Part shown: in pieces, positions 1 to 12,167 of the stretch
Layout: each line of letters begins with the position of its first letter
How positions within the stretch are numbered: position 1 is the first letter of the stretch
Assembly (NCBI RefSeq): GCF_018143015.1
Contig: NC_054755.1
Span: 15,574,278-15,638,277 of the forward strand
DNA: 64,000 nucleotides
Source of the DNA: Lytechinus variegatus
Lineage: Eukaryota > Echinodermata > Echinoidea > Temnopleuroida > Toxopneustidae
Direction of reading: 5' to 3'
Position numbers and translations under genes: made by a program
Notes under the pieces: generated by a model
What the model was told of the DNA's origin: nothing
Database searches by the model: none
What the model saw: the letters and a program-made list of their open reading frames with translations, nothing else

Positions 1-191
1 CAATAGCAACTATGGAAAGCCAGCAAAGTCAACATATAAAATGCATGTTCTTTTAAAAAATGTAGATATGAATGTATATCCATAAATTCATTGATTTCTT
101 GCCAACTTGGCGTGTTCTTTGTTTACAAAGGACATTTTGCCATAGAGTTACGATATTGGATCAGACGTAACTCTTCGTAAGACGGGGCCCT
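1..191. mobile_element. MITE family A fragment (GGGGCCC..CTTACAAAG ends)
   Basis: The right part of a family also found at 36965-37242 and 48424-48679. Shared blocks are CTATGGAAAGCCAGCAAAG at the window start, TTTACAAAGGACATTTTGC, and the end TAACTCTTCGTAAGACGGGG. It is cut by the window edge. Confidence 0.65.
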
Positions 192-597
192 GATTTCCTG
201 TCTGCTAACCACATCCAAACCTTATAGGTTGTTAAACAAAATTTAAAATGAAAATTACTTCAAAGGCCTATCTTGAAATGCATGTTCTATCCTGCATTTA
301 TGAAACTTCTAATAATCTAGTTCTGGCCCCCATAATACAAAGAATATACATTATAGCTTCATTGCAGGGCTATGATTATAACAGTGATCATAATATGAAG
401 TCATTGGTACAATTTGTACGTGTGCAAGAATATAGATGGAGGTAAATCAAGCATATAAGTTTGTTAATAGAAAAGGTTCTTTTGTTGCTTTTGCAGAAAG
501 CTACATGCAAAGGCATGCTTGTATGCTTTCTTAATTCTAGTTCCGATCAAGATGTCTGTATGGTAAACTTTTATTTGTTTGTTTCTTTTGTTGGCAG
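1..597. other. SHARK intron, left flank
   Basis: Contains the family A MITE fragment (1-191). I see no further kinase exon in any frame, so the exon encoding the N-lobe is left of the window. Confidence 0.6.
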
Positions 598-3040
598 GTC
601 CAGGAACTGGTCTCTCTTGGGGCTATGTTGGACTTCCTCCAGAATGATTCCATCACCGCCTCGGACCTGAAGCTCTGGGCCACCCAGATAGCCTCGGGGA
701 TGATGTACCTGGAAGGAAAGAAGTTTGTTCATAGAGACCTTGCTGCACGGAACATACTGTTGGAAAATAAAGGACAGGTTAGTATGGTGTCTTCTAAGAG
801 GCAAAAACAAACTGAAATTTGAGTACTTAGTCTGTCCAAAGTAGAGTGGGGTGACCATATTTGACGCATAATTTGTAGATGATTTTCGAGGTGATGTCAG
901 AGAGTTTCTTTTAAATTAGGCAAATCAACTAAAATCATGTAACATGAATAAGAAAAAAAATCCTAACTACCAAATAGACAGCAAGATCTTTGTTCACATC
1001 TTGTGGAATCAAGCTTTGAGATTTTGGCCACCTTACTGCATATTCTACCAATCAGTCATAAAAGAAGTTACCATTAATTTCTCTCATTCATATTTTAGGC
1101 AAAGATCAGTGACTTTGGTCTGTCGAGAGCCACGGGAGCAAACAACGACTACTACAGATCGACAACCGGTGGACGATGGCCCGTCAAATGGTAAGTTAAG
1201 TTATAGGATGTCGTGTATTTTTTGACGACTGGAGAGACATAGGCCTGTATTCTGAAGTCAAATTTAATTTGAGCAGAGAAAGATATTTAAGTTATTATTC
1301 CTAGATATTTCTGGACGATTTGAGATGTATTGAGGCATGGGACAGGGGGAGGAGGAGGGCATTCTGATCTGGGCTGTTTTTATTATGTACACAAAGTATA
1401 AAAACGAGCCATTTTCGGCGTTACATTGTAAAATCGAAAATGGTGTGGCAATGCTTATACCCATACATGTATATTGTGAATGTGATCTTAAAAGTTGTGC
1501 CAGATTTAAAAGAAAAAAAAAGTCGAAAATGTTTGTGGCTATCTTTGTGTCTTTCGAAATAATCACGCAAATCGTTGAGGGTGGCCATTATGGCCCCAAG
1601 TCCTTTTAGGTTAATGAATTGAGTGCCATATGAACTGCCATCCCCACTCATATAAAAATCAATACACTGTACTGTATGTAGTTTCTCAATATGCCGTAGT
1701 TTTTACTGGCGTTACCACCACACTTCCAATTCCATGATTTATCCATTGAGTGGAACTCTTGCTCAGGATATAAAATTGAAAGAGTTGAGCTCTTTTTTAC
1801 ATGTATGACTAGCAAACTGAACATAACCAATGTTTCATTTCCTTTTGCCTACCTGTAGGTATGCACCAGAGTCTATATACTATGGTACCTTCTCTCATGC
1901 ATCTGATGTTTGGAGTTTTGGTGTAACGTTATGGGAGATGAACTCAAGGGGATCACAGCCCTATGGAGAAAAAACTGGTGCTGAGGTAAGATATCAACAG
2001 TAAATCACAAGTTTCTATTCAGCTCTTTGTCTGTTTTCATTTTGTGTGGAACTTGAGTTTGTTTGATTTGAAGACTGACTGATTTGAGGTCAATGAACTT
2101 AGACTAGACCTAAACTTGAAAGAAAAAAATCTGTTAAAGAACTTAGACTGTGTCATGCTATCTCTAAAACTTAATCAGTGGGGGCCACTTACATTGACGA
2201 GTGGATACCGTGCGCGACCAAAAAAACATGTAAAAGGGATATCTTTTTCAAGATAGGGCACGTTACGTACGTAACGTGATAAGGGTGTCAAAAACACAAA
2301 AAATAACGAAAAGAGGATATCTATTTCGCTTTGCGGGGATGATAAATCAAATTTAAATTTGTTTATAAAGGATGTCCTTTTTGCCCCAACACTACGTGTC
2401 TAGAGTCCGATATGCGCGAGCTTTGCCTGTGGAAGGTGGGCCTTACTAAACCAAATGATGTGTAAAGGTAAAACCAACGACCGACGGACCCGTCGGGTCT
2501 TCCGTGACATAACAATAAAATTGTTTAGGGGTTCATTTCAGGGAATACTTGCCAAGAGTATCGTTTTGTTTCCAATACTTGGTAAGGGTAGGGTTTCACA
2601 CGCCAATACTTGTTAAGGGGTGCATTTTCAGAATATAGAAAATACGTGTGTAGTGTGCTTTTCGAGACCCCACGGTCGCGCATGGTATCCACTCATCAAT
2701 GGAAGTGGCCCCCCCATGGCTACTGTATATGTTGCATCAGTAGAAAGAGAGAATATATTGATTCTGATTAAGTGAAGCTTATACTGTACATGTAGAGTAA
2801 ACAATATTGCTACTCTGTTTTCATGTTTTGTTTTAGGTCATCAAACAAATAGAGAATGGCCATCGTCTGTCAAGACCCGATGGATGTCCACAGAACGTCT
2901 ATCACATCATGCAGAAGTGCTGGTCCTATAAACCTTGCAATAGACCTACCTTCTCACAACTCAACGACATGTTCCGGGACGATCCTGAATACGGTGCTTT
3001 CTACCACAGAGGGGCCCATAATCCACCCAGCAGGAGATAA
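598..3040 (+). CDS. SHARK-type non-receptor tyrosine kinase, C-terminal half of kinase domain (5' partial)
   Basis: Four coding exons, 598-777, 1099-1190, 1859-1985 and 2837-3040 (TAA), join in phase with AG/GT borders. They encode the kinase domain from the hinge region to the C terminus. The catalytic loop HRDLAARN is at 730-753. DFG is at 1111-1119, followed by paired activation-loop tyrosines (NNDYYRS). The P+1 segment [13 protein letters not shown] spans the exon 2/3 join, and [17 protein letters not shown] is in exon 3. The end, [11 protein letters not shown], resembles the end of Drosophila Shark (ARDPDYQ...) more than Syk or ZAP-70. In this family two SH2 domains flank ankyrin repeats ahead of the kinase, and fly Shark acts downstream of the engulfment receptor Draper. 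Those N-terminal parts and the ATP-binding lobe would lie left of the window. No further exon is evident in 1-597. The kinase call is certain; SHARK rather than another Syk-group kinase is likely. Confidence 0.9.
2181..2712. mobile_element. TIR element B, copy 1 (GTGGATACC..GGTATCCAC)
   Basis: The left end GGGGCCACTT..TTGACGAGTGGATACCGTGC and the right end GCATGGTATCCACTCATCAA..AAGTGGCCCC are inverted. Inside are CCAATACTTGGTAAGGG and CCAATACTTGTTAAGGG, also present in the copy at 37275. It lies in SHARK intron 3. Confidence 0.75.
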
Positions 3041-3042
3041 TA

Positions 3043-3300
3043 GTCTTGGTCTAGATCCAGGTCTAGGTCAGGTAGTCCTGGTGTCTAGTCCCTAATTTCG
3101 TGTAGCCAGAAGTGCATTTTTACAGCCAAAGCAATCAGTAAAAAACAAGATGTAGTTTTTATTCATAGAAATATACGATGGTCATCAAGCAAAATGTGAC
3201 AGTCTAGGTCCAGTTCAGGTAGTCCTGGTCTAGTCTGTGTAGTTCTGTATTTTGTAGCCAAAAGTGCATTTTCACAGAAAAAATTGATCAGTAGTTGTTG
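3043..3300. repeat. Diverged tandem duplication in the SHARK 3' flank
   Basis: TCAGGTAGTCCTGGT..TCTAGTC, TTTCGTGTAGCCAGAAGTGC and ATTTTTACAG at 3066-3125 recur as TCAGGTAGTCCTGGTCTAGT and TTTTGTAGCCAAAAGTGC at about 3213-3275, roughly 150 bp later. It begins just after the stop codon and so probably lies in the 3' UTR. Confidence 0.6.
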
Positions 3301-4599
3301 CACAGACTTGCGTCTTATCGCAGAAACAATCGCTTTTCTGTCAGGATTTGATAGTTGCTGTGGTCCAGGAAAAAAAAAAACATGCTTCTTAATCTTAATT
3401 TCTAGCCTCTCTACAGCCAAATCAACTCGTAATATTGTCCAGAAATATTATTATTGCACACACTTTTTATTATAGAAAATCTTTGATGCAGTAAATTTCC
3501 TGTATCCGAATCTCGGTTCTGATCACAAACATAGTCCTAGTCTAGTTTGATTGGTCCCAAATCATTGTCAGAAGTGTTTTATCTGCTCCAAAACATGTTG
3601 GAAATTAAAGAATCTTATAAAGATATGTTAAGGTGTATCTTGTTTTTCATTGTTTGTCTGATTTGCAAATTTTTGTATAATTTGCATGTCAGGTAACACT
3701 ATTTTGGTAATATATCACCATAGCGATGAATTTAAGCATTTTGACAAATCAATTCTCTAAGATTTGGGTTCTGAATTTTTACATTAATTCCTGTAAGAGG
3801 GATCAAGTCCATGTTTGGGGCCAATTCAGTTTCAAATCTTAGATAATCTCACCATTCCTCTGGCATCACTGCTGTTTTGTACATTTATGTCACAGAAGTT
3901 TGTAACACCATGTGTGAACGGGCCCTTTATGATCTCTTTCAACATTACCAATATACACTCAAACTCTAAGTATTATTTTATTAGATATTCTGTGACCAGT
4001 GAAAGCTTTGCCAATCTTTGAAGCATAGCTTGGCTGTTATTTGTCTGTAAATACTTGAATATGATATATAAGATTTTGATAATGATCTATTTTCTCAACA
4101 ATGATTGTGATATGTATATCTGGATATACACCGGCAGGTCTGGTTATATATTTCTGTTTCAAAGAAAATGTGAAAAATAAGAAAATGGAGTGAAAGGATA
4201 TTGCATGTCTGTGTATTAAAACAATACTATATTTTATAGAAAATATTAAAGGAACATGTGTTTTCTTTGAAAAAAAGATGATGTTAAAAATATATATGTA
4301 ACAATGTTTGCACTACTTTGAAAAGATATTCTGTATGATGCTCTTCATTTTTTTAATCGATCACAAGTAAATCTTTGAAATACTTTGTAATAGAAGTTTC
4401 TACATTTATAAGATGCACTTGTATGTACACGAACATTTACAGAATTGAATATCATTCATATACATTTGGCATTCCATAGTTGTTAGTAATACATTAGTGA
4501 TTGATAGTCAAGTATAAAGTAGGTCACTTGTGAATAACAAAATTTGTGGATCAAATCTCATTTTGCTGTGGCAACCTTCTGAAAGCATTACATGTGCCA

Positions 4600-5040
4600 C
4601 TCTCTACCCAGGGGATACTGATATTGTTTCTCTGGATAGGATGTAAATGCTGTTTGTGCATGCATATGAAATGTCAACCTTTTTTTATACTCCCCTAGGA
4701 GTGGAGTAGTACATCAAAATCATGTTCAAATCAATTTTCAAGGGAGGTGATTGTGGGTAAAATATAAATGCTGTTTCTGTATGCACATAGATAATGCCAT
4801 GTTTAATACTCCCCAGGGAGTGGAGTTTGCGCACTGACACAGTCAGTTGTCATGGATGATAATTGTGAAGAGAATATGAATGCTGTTTGGGCATGCAATA
4901 TAAATGACACCCTGTTGAAATATTCCCCCTGGAGTGGAGTGTGTACACTTTCACGTTGAGCTCAATTGTATAGGGTGATGATAATAAGTAAAATAGAGAT
5001 GGATCATTCCCGAAGGAGAGGAGTGTGGGTACTGTCATTT
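4600..5040. repeat. Tandem repeat, about four ~115-bp units with CTCCCC..GGAGTGGAGT
   Basis: ATACTCCCCTAGGAGTGGAG (4687), ATACTCCCCAGGGAGTGGAG (4807) and ATATTCCCCCTGGAGTGGAG (4918), with weaker matches at 4608 and 5005. Each is preceded by AAATGCTGTTTG or ATGAATGCTGTTT and a GCATGC-like run. An inverted single unit (CTCCACTCCCTAGGGAGTAT) is at 5240 and another at 41055. Confidence 0.6.
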
Positions 5041-7073
5041 AAAGATTAGCCATCTGATTTATTGTCCTCATTGATGAATTCTATAATGATGAGGGCAATG
5101 ATTGTTGAGATAATAATCCCTTTATTAATAAGGCGCTTAAGACATTCACTGTACATGTGTGTATGAAATTGTGTACAGAGTATTAATACTCTGGTCATCA
5201 CATTCAATAAAATCATTTCCGCATGTGATGCATGCACATCCTCCACTCCCTAGGGAGTATTCTAGCCAGATATTGGAAGAAAGGAATAACCAAGAAATAC
5301 TGAGCCCTGAAAACATGAGGAGCGGCACAGTAGAAGTGGGACTTTCAAAACCACTGCAGTCTGAGACATTCAGGCGATTTAAAATTATTATTTAGTTACC
5401 AATGTCAGGACAATGGCTGTGATGTTCCACTTGTATGCTGTTATTATAAGGAATATGCAGAGAAATAATATTTTTTATAATTAAATCATACTTTTGATTG
5501 TTGTACATGAATATACAAGCATTCCCTTCTAATATTGTATAAGTGGTACGATTTCTGTCCAGTGCTATTAAAACTGATTATACATCACTAAAAAGAGAAA
5601 TTACTAGATTTTAGATTTAGTGGCTTTATTAGAAGTTGAAATATTTCTGAATGTTTTTTTAATTTACAAATGTCTCGTTATTTCATTTTATTTCACTCAG
5701 AAAGAATCCGAAATTAATTACCAGTATATTGACTACTATATAGTTTTAAGAGGAAATAATTAAGTTTTCTAAAATGAAATCATATTTCATCAGTTTTGTC
5801 TGTTAAAGAGCAAATGGCATTCAAATGCATAAACGAAGAAAGGAAAGAAAAATCTAACACAATTTGTACCTGTAAATGCATATTTGTGGTTGAAATTCAA
5901 ATTGGTACTGAAATCAAAGATTGAAAAAAGGGGAAAAGAACATCCCGATTGCATCAGAAGTTTGCTGTTACAATCATATTCTGTTTGTATATGCTAGCAC
6001 TCAGGATGATCATTAACAGTAATGTGTCTTGATTGAGACACTGGCCCTCATGTTAATGAAATCTTTTTTTTTTTTCTTTTTACTGACATTGCAAAGGCAC
6101 AGTCACATCATTCCATGAAGGCCTTGCATGTGGCTTGCAGGCGACTATAATAGCTACCCGTAGGTCACCTGCATTGACATTATCTTGCACGTACTGTTGC
6201 CTGCAGAACTGCACGCTAGTCTAATTCGCATACAGAAAAGTTGTGAACACGCTCAAAAAAAAATTGCGGGTGAGCTGCGGCAATTGCTTGCAACTTGCCC
6301 GCAAGGCTTGTACAATTCAGATACTCCTCATATTTCTACCTGAAATAAAAATTACCAGTAAAAGCTGCTTTCAAGCTTAGGTGTTTATGTTTGTTTTGTT
6401 CCATCTTTCATGTCCTGTTGTAGTTTACATTGTGATATAGTCGTGGCTTTAGTTTCAAGCTGACTATAGAATCTGCTTTTATTTGGCACTTAATACATCC
6501 AGGTTGGCAATTTCACAAAGGTATTCTACAGATATTCATTTACACCCCGTTGACCCGATAAAAGCTCTCAAGTAAAGTGGCTTATTCTGGTTGTGCCAAT
6601 CAAGCATACAATCAATCGCTATCATTTGTGAAACCACACCCAGATTAAAAGTCCTATTTATTCCCACATTGCAGATAATTAGACCGTTGTGCTTTTGGTA
6701 GGTTTCGGTAGAATATTATATATTTTTTTTCATATTGTATGTTTACATGTAGTTTATTATTATCAAACACAACTTTTATCTATGATTGTAAGTTATGCAT
6801 CAATGAAAATAAAATGAAATTTTTCAGATATGACTGCAGACTCCAATGTTTAGTTGTGTGAAGTATCTTTGCATTCTTTATTTCTGTATTTTCAGAAATT
6901 TAAATGGCCTTGATAGCAGCACCTCTAGTCCTCAACTAGCCATATCTGGTATTGTTTATTACCCACAGTGCATCATTCTCAGCAGTGTAGTTTTGTACTA
7001 TAGGCCCAGTTGAATGATAACACACAAACTACTTGATGTATTCATACCACCATAATAATGTTAATAAGTACCA

Positions 7074-7220
7074 GGGGCCTGTTGAACAAAGAGTTTCAAT
7101 CAATCGCAACTCTAAAAATTATGCACAACTTGATTTTCAACCAATCAACAGCACGCATTTGGGACTTGCGATTGAATTTTTTACTTGCGTTTAAACACAA
7201 CTCTTTCTGCAATGGACCCC
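7074..7220. mobile_element. Short MITE, GGGGCCTGTTGAACAAAG ends
   Basis: The left GGGGCCTGTTGAACAAAGAG and the right AACTCTTTCTGCAATGGACCC are inverted. Inside are ATTTTCAACCAATCAACAGC and GCGTTTAAACACAACTC, also seen inverted in the copy at 25425-25572. Confidence 0.65.
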
Positions 7221-7322
7221 AGTACTTTTCATCTGGGCTTTTCTTCTCAAAATTATAAGCCAATTTTTTTTTTATTATCCATAGTTTCCTTGAAAGATAC
7301 ATGAAATATTAATATATGTGTA

Positions 7323-7597
7323 GGGGTGTTGTGGCTCAGTGGATAAGTCTCCGGACGGTGAACCACAAGGTCCGGGGTTCAAATCCCACCGCAGCACTAG
7401 CGTTCTTTGGCAAGGCGCTCATCTACGTTTGCCACTCTCGACCCAGGTGTAGTAAATTGGCCCCGGTAGGAAGAAATTCCTTGAATGCTCGATGCGCCCG
7501 ATCAGGGTAGCCGTGCTAAAGCCGGGGTAATAGTATGCAGCGCTTAGAAACATTTGTATTAAGCGCTATATAAATGTTGCATATTATTATTATATAT
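7323..7597 (+). repeat. tRNA-derived SINE, type 1
   Basis: The head has an A-box-like GTGGCTCAGTGGATAAGTC and a B-box GGTTCAAATCCCACC at tRNA spacing. A non-tRNA body follows (CACTCTCGACCCAGGTGTAG, GGAAGAAATTCCTTGAATGC, AAAGCCGGGGTAATA) with a tail GCGCTATATAAATGTTGCAT..ATTATTAT. The head alone cannot be a functional tRNA because the body runs on without a terminator. Confidence 0.8.
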
Positions 7598-7651
7598 TTA
7601 TGAGGCGCTGATTATCTAATTGCCTATTCAATAGCGCACTATATATTACCC

Positions 7652-7870
7652 CGTCTGTAGCTCCAGCTGCTAATGGTGCTCGGTGCACTCAAGGAATTAA
7701 TCTTGCGTGTACCCATTCACCTCACCTGGGTTGAGTGCAGCACATTGTGGGCGAATTTCTTGCTGAAGGAAAACATGCCATGGCTTGGATTCAAACTCAT
7801 ACTTCTTGGACTGAAAGAAAAGATTTGTAACCACTTGACCATGATGCGCCCACAAAGGTATATGAGACCA
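7652..7870 (-). repeat. tRNA-derived SINE type 2, reverse, degenerate
   Basis: Plus-strand CACCTCACCTGGGTTGAGTG, CAGCACATTGTGGGCGAATT, CTTGCTGAAGGAAAACATGC and CATGGCTTGGATTCAAACTC are the reverse complement of the type 2 body and head at 46812. Confidence 0.6.
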
Positions 7871-7884
7871 AACAAAGCGTTGGT

Positions 7885-8512
7885 CACGGATCGGTCTTAC
7901 AAAGAGTTACAATTGATTCAATCAACCTCAACTACAGTCAAACCTGTATTAGTGGCCACCTGTCTATTGCAGCCACCTGCCTACATTTTCATTTATTGGT
8001 TTCTGCAACACTTTTTCATAAACACATGAGCAATGAAAATACAATAATAATATACGTATAACTGACAAGCAAAACATTGAACATAATTGCATTTTCTATT
8101 GATATATATATCGATTGTTAGAAGGTTGCAGGGGTTACCACTATAAGCTAAGCTTGACTGCGTATAGTGACAACTAAAACTGATTCCCATGTAGGTAGAT
8201 TGTGCATATAAGAACCTATCTACACTGTATAGCAGCCACCTGTATATAAAGGCCACAATTTGTGCTTCCCTCAGGTGATCACTATAGACAAGTTTCACTA
8301 TATGGAAATCCATCAATGTCATAATTTTTTCCACAGGAAATTTGCACAATGTCCTTTGTAAACAAATAGCACACTGAATTTCCAAGATAATGATGAATGT
8401 ATGAATATACTGTACATAATACCTAGAAATTATTTTGAAAATGCCACATTTTACATGTTGATGTTGCTGGCTTTCCATAGTTGAGGGATATATAACTCTT
8501 TTTAAGACAAGA
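7885..8512. mobile_element. MITE family A copy carrying an internal insertion
   Basis: The left end (GTCTTACAAAGAGTTACAATTG) and the right end (GCTGGCTTTCCATAGTTGAG..ACTCTTTTTAAGACA) match family A. The internal block ATGGAAATCCATCAATGTCAT and ACAGGAAATTTGCACAATG is also present. About 360 bp, from 7932 to 8290, do not belong to the family and begin AGTCAAACCTGTATTAGTGG, with a second GCAGCCACCTGTATATAAAG at the other edge. This is a probable nested insertion. Confidence 0.6.
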
Positions 8513-8882
8513 CCCAGATTGCTCCCTGTTTATAGAGGAACGGGCATCAACTTTCAGGGGAAGTGGATTATAACATGTATTTGCTGATCTTGGGCTTCGT
8601 GAAAAGCACTAGAAAATGCCTGTTACATAGACATCTGTGGGGAGGAGCAAACTTGGGTGTCCCAGTTGAGACCCTTCGGCCAAGCCTGCCTAGCCCTGGG
8701 CAGCTGTAAGGCCAGGGAAAGACTTTTCCTGAAGGCAATTTCCATTCAGGCATTACATAACGTCTGGTGGTCATAAATCTCACTCTACTGTGGGCAATTT
8801 AAATCCAAATGTCAAATTCACCATGAAAATGCATACATACAGTATTTGTAGATGCCGATGATTGTACAAGGTGCTCAATGCT

Positions 8883-9076
8883 ATAGATGTCACAGCTACC
8901 AAGTCTCACGCATTATGCGTGAGACTCAAGCATTTTGGACCCTTTGTTCGTCCCCTCAAATCTCTGTCTCACGCAACTATCACAGCCTATCCCCATATAC
9001 ATTGTACACAATGTCTGTGATCTCACTCAGATTCACAATCTCACGCATAGCTGGTCTTTGAACTTGGCATCTCTGA
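8883..9076. repeat. Inverted-repeat region with CTCACGCAT motifs
   Basis: AGTCTCACGCA (8902-8912) and TGCGTGAGACT form an 11-bp-arm palindrome with a 3-base loop. CTCACGCA or CTCACGCAT recurs twice to the right (about 8970 and 9043). The flanks AGATGTCACAGCTACCAAG and CTTGGCATCTCTGAG are loosely inverted, so this may be a decayed MITE. Confidence 0.4.
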
Positions 9077-9079
9077 GAT

Positions 9080-10170
9080 GTATATAGCAGAGCATATAAT
9101 ATACAGTATATATATATATATGTTGTTCTTTTTCTTTACTTTCCAGATTTCTATAGGTGGGTAATCATTAATACCTCTTCAACAAAAAAGAAATCAAAAT
9201 TTATATCCCCAAGGGAGGCTCTCATTAGATACATATGCGAAAACATTAGACTAAAAAATACATGTATTCATTTTTATAAAAAATAAAGATTAATACACTG
9301 TATTTGGGTATGAATATAATGCACCCTCCCCCTCTATAGCGCCAACCCAGCCTGGATTGTATGGTAATGCATCCTCTACAGCTAAGAAAATCAATGAAGA
9401 CATTTTAAAACTCAATTTCATTTGCACAAGCGACATTTAATAATTTCATCAAAATGATGCGTAACAGTGAACATTAATCAAAGCTGAATAAGATTTTCAA
9501 ATTTGAAATATCAAATTAGTTTCTTGCTATTAAGCTAATACATAGCATCACCACTGGCACTGGCGTAAATTCAAGCAGCAGATATATTGTTGGGGGGGAG
9601 TGAACTATTGTGTCACCCTCCCCCCATTTGAACTTGAATAGTATGACTCATGTATTTATGAACATATATCTAGAAATCTGTAACCTTGATATCACATGTA
9701 GTCATTTATAAATTCCATATAAATCTTTAAAAAAATCAAACATAAAAATGGTGTTGGAAGTTCTTGGAACAAATAAATTACTGGATTGTAAACCTGAACA
9801 AATATGCAATCCATCATTAAGCATTCCGGACTTGTGCATTTACTACGGGGTAAACACTACAACGCTTCAATTCCTTTTAAAACTCAAGTCAAATCACAAT
9901 GAAGAGCTGAGAGGCTTTTGTCGAAAGGTGGTGGACCAGAACAACAACATTATCTCATGACTCTGGACAAGACATATTTGCAACTGTTCGTCCTTAGCAA
10001 ATCTTTGGATGATCTGCTTTCCCAGTTCAACGTGCGAAAAAGGCTCTCAGTTCTCCACTGTGATTTTAATTGTATTTTCAAAGGAATTGATGCATTGTAG
10101 AGAGTTTCCCCGTAGTACATGCAAATGCGAAAACTACCTATTGATAAAATTCTTAAACAATAAATGTAGA
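9080..10170. other. AT-rich intergenic sequence
   Basis: A short (TA)n run lies at about 9104-9121. A small open frame at 9748-9960 has no recognisable domain. Nothing else supportable. Confidence 0.4.
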
Positions 10171-10177
10171 CACAACA

Positions 10178-10680
10178 GCCCGTGATCTGAAGTTGGGTTT
10201 AACTAAGAACATGGTCTAACCAGGGATGTGAGAGGGTATGGGAAGCCAAATATTTGTTTAAATTGCATGTTTCAATATGTTTAAACACTGTTATTTCTTC
10301 AGTCTTTAATGGTGAAGGAAGCTACATGTACATGTATCTCATTCATCCTTCTCAACAGTTATGAACAATCTGAGTCAAGAGGGCTGATGCATTGAACCTC
10401 TACATATAGATATTTATGTCACAACTGGCTACCCAGGCTGCCAACCTGAACAAGAACATTTCAGTATTTTAAAGCTGAAAATCAGTATTTGGTGAGGAAA
10501 TCAGTATTTTCAAAAAAAGAAAAAGCATAGGACAACACATAAAACTGAAACATTAGACATGAATATTTTGCATGAAACCCATCATCACTATTCTCATTTT
10601 TCAGTACTAAACACAGAAAATCTGCACTACTTGGCAGCTCTGGCAACCTATAGTTAATCCACAACTTTAAACCAGAATAC
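10178..10680. mobile_element. CGTATTCTGAAGT-family TIR element, second copy
   Basis: The left end GCCCGTGATCTGAAGTTGGG and the right end CTATAGTTAATCC..TTTAAACCAGAATAC match the ends of the element at 14868-16009, including the internal GCCAAATATTTG block. The middle (about 10390-10640) is unrelated and has four CAGTATTT repeats, so another insertion is likely. A further fragment of the family (CTGTATTCTGAAGTC) is near 1245. Confidence 0.6.
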
Positions 10681-10689
10681 AAAATCAAA

Positions 10690-12160
10690 TCAGACTTTAG
10701 AATCGGGCCAATGTGAACATATGCAAATTAAGGTTATTTGATATAAATCCAGTGATGTGATACATGTAATTGTATAGAATCTTGCCTGACGTACCAACAA
10801 CCCGTTCATATAAACTGAATTCCAAAGAACATGGCTTGTTAATTAATATGAATATACAAAATAATACTAAGAAAAGGATGCTTTAATAATGGCAAGCTTG
10901 TTTAAAGGTGCATATAACTGGAAAATAAAGGAATTATAGGCTATATTCATGAGGTGTCTCTACATGTATTTATTTGGTAGTACATGTACATAGCATTGCA
11001 TAAGGTGCTTATAAATCACATTTATCATAGCTATTGAGTACTAGATATTTTAGGTTATAATGAAATATGAGTTTAATTGCTACAAAGTTGTTTATTTCTT
11101 CCATTTCTTACTTCCCTGAAGACAGTGTACAAGTTTGGTTTATCCTAGATGTGTAAGATGGTGGATCATGGAAAGAATTATGAATTTATTTCTAACATGA
11201 TGAAAAAATTATGATTTATCCTTTAAAGAAATTTGTAGCAATGCTTATAAAAGTATTTCAGCTTTGTTGATGCTGATAATATATTCTACAAAAAAAAGCA
11301 AACTTAACAAAAATCAACAAATATTCAAGGAAAAATTAAATATCCAAGTACCAATATTTTTGTGCAAAAAACTAGGCACCAAAGTTAAACATATATTTCA
11401 AATATAAACAAATATTTGTGCTTACAAATCAGTACAATATGTGGAACCATACAAAGTTAATATTACCCCATGCATATGAAATAAAAAGTTAAAGAGAATG
11501 AATGAGTGACAAGGCAAATATCAACTCACTTGATAAAGCAGACATATTTTTATAACCAAACTATAGCATTTTAGCCTCATCTAAATACAGGAAAAATGAT
11601 ATTGTGTCATCAAACAATTAATCACATAAAATGGCAGCAAACAGACAGTTTGTGACACACAATTTTGAAACAGTCAACAAGCCAGAATTAGCCAAGCTTA
11701 ATGTGACTGTACTGACATAAATGACACACTAAATACAATACTGATATTATCTAAGCCGCTCCTTGCATGCATAGAAATACTTTTGATATTGTAGATTCTA
11801 AAAGCAAATATGACTAATTTTAGCCCCATGGATAGGAAAATAAGTTGTTTAATCTTTGGCCAAAAATGCATTAAAATTTTGATAATAAAAGATGAAAATT
11901 CCAATTGTGACATTTTGAGCATTATTTCAATATAGCACAAATTCATATTCAGCTGTCTAGTAAAACTCATACATAATCTTTGTATCAAGTTTTGGCAATT
12001 CTTAATAATAACATAATTCATTCCTTAAAGTTTGAAGTAATTGTCCAACAAGAAATGGTATATCATAAAAGATAAGTATAAAATATTTAAAACAAAATCT
12101 GATATTCACTGGAGAAATTTAAGGCCTCTGGCAGGAATGAAAAAACAAGTGGAATGCCTC
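10690..12160. other. AT-rich intergenic sequence
   Basis: No coding signal, SINE or inverted repeat recognised. Confidence 0.4.
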
Positions 12161-12167
12161 TGGCCCT

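Larger units (their letters stand above)
3041..7073. other. SHARK 3' UTR and intergenic AT-rich sequence
   Basis: Apart from the repeats at 3043-3300 and 4600-5040 I see nothing coding. AATAAA motifs at about 5206, 6343 and 6808 are candidate polyadenylation signals, with no way to choose between them. Confidence 0.5.

Noticed and set aside
4600..5040. CRISPR-like array
   Set aside because: Units are about 115 bp, degenerate and in a eukaryotic genome; no cas genes or regular short spacers.
7323..7395. Functional tRNA gene
   Set aside because: A and B boxes are tRNA-like, but the sequence continues into a SINE body shared by other copies and has no terminator after the head.
7993..8478. 161-residue open frame on the minus strand
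   Set aside because: It overlies the interrupted family A MITE, and its composition is that of translated AT-rich repeat.
9748..10100. Overlapping 70- and 60-residue open frames as a small gene
   Set aside because: No recognisable motif and no start context or splice sites that distinguish them from chance frames in this region.
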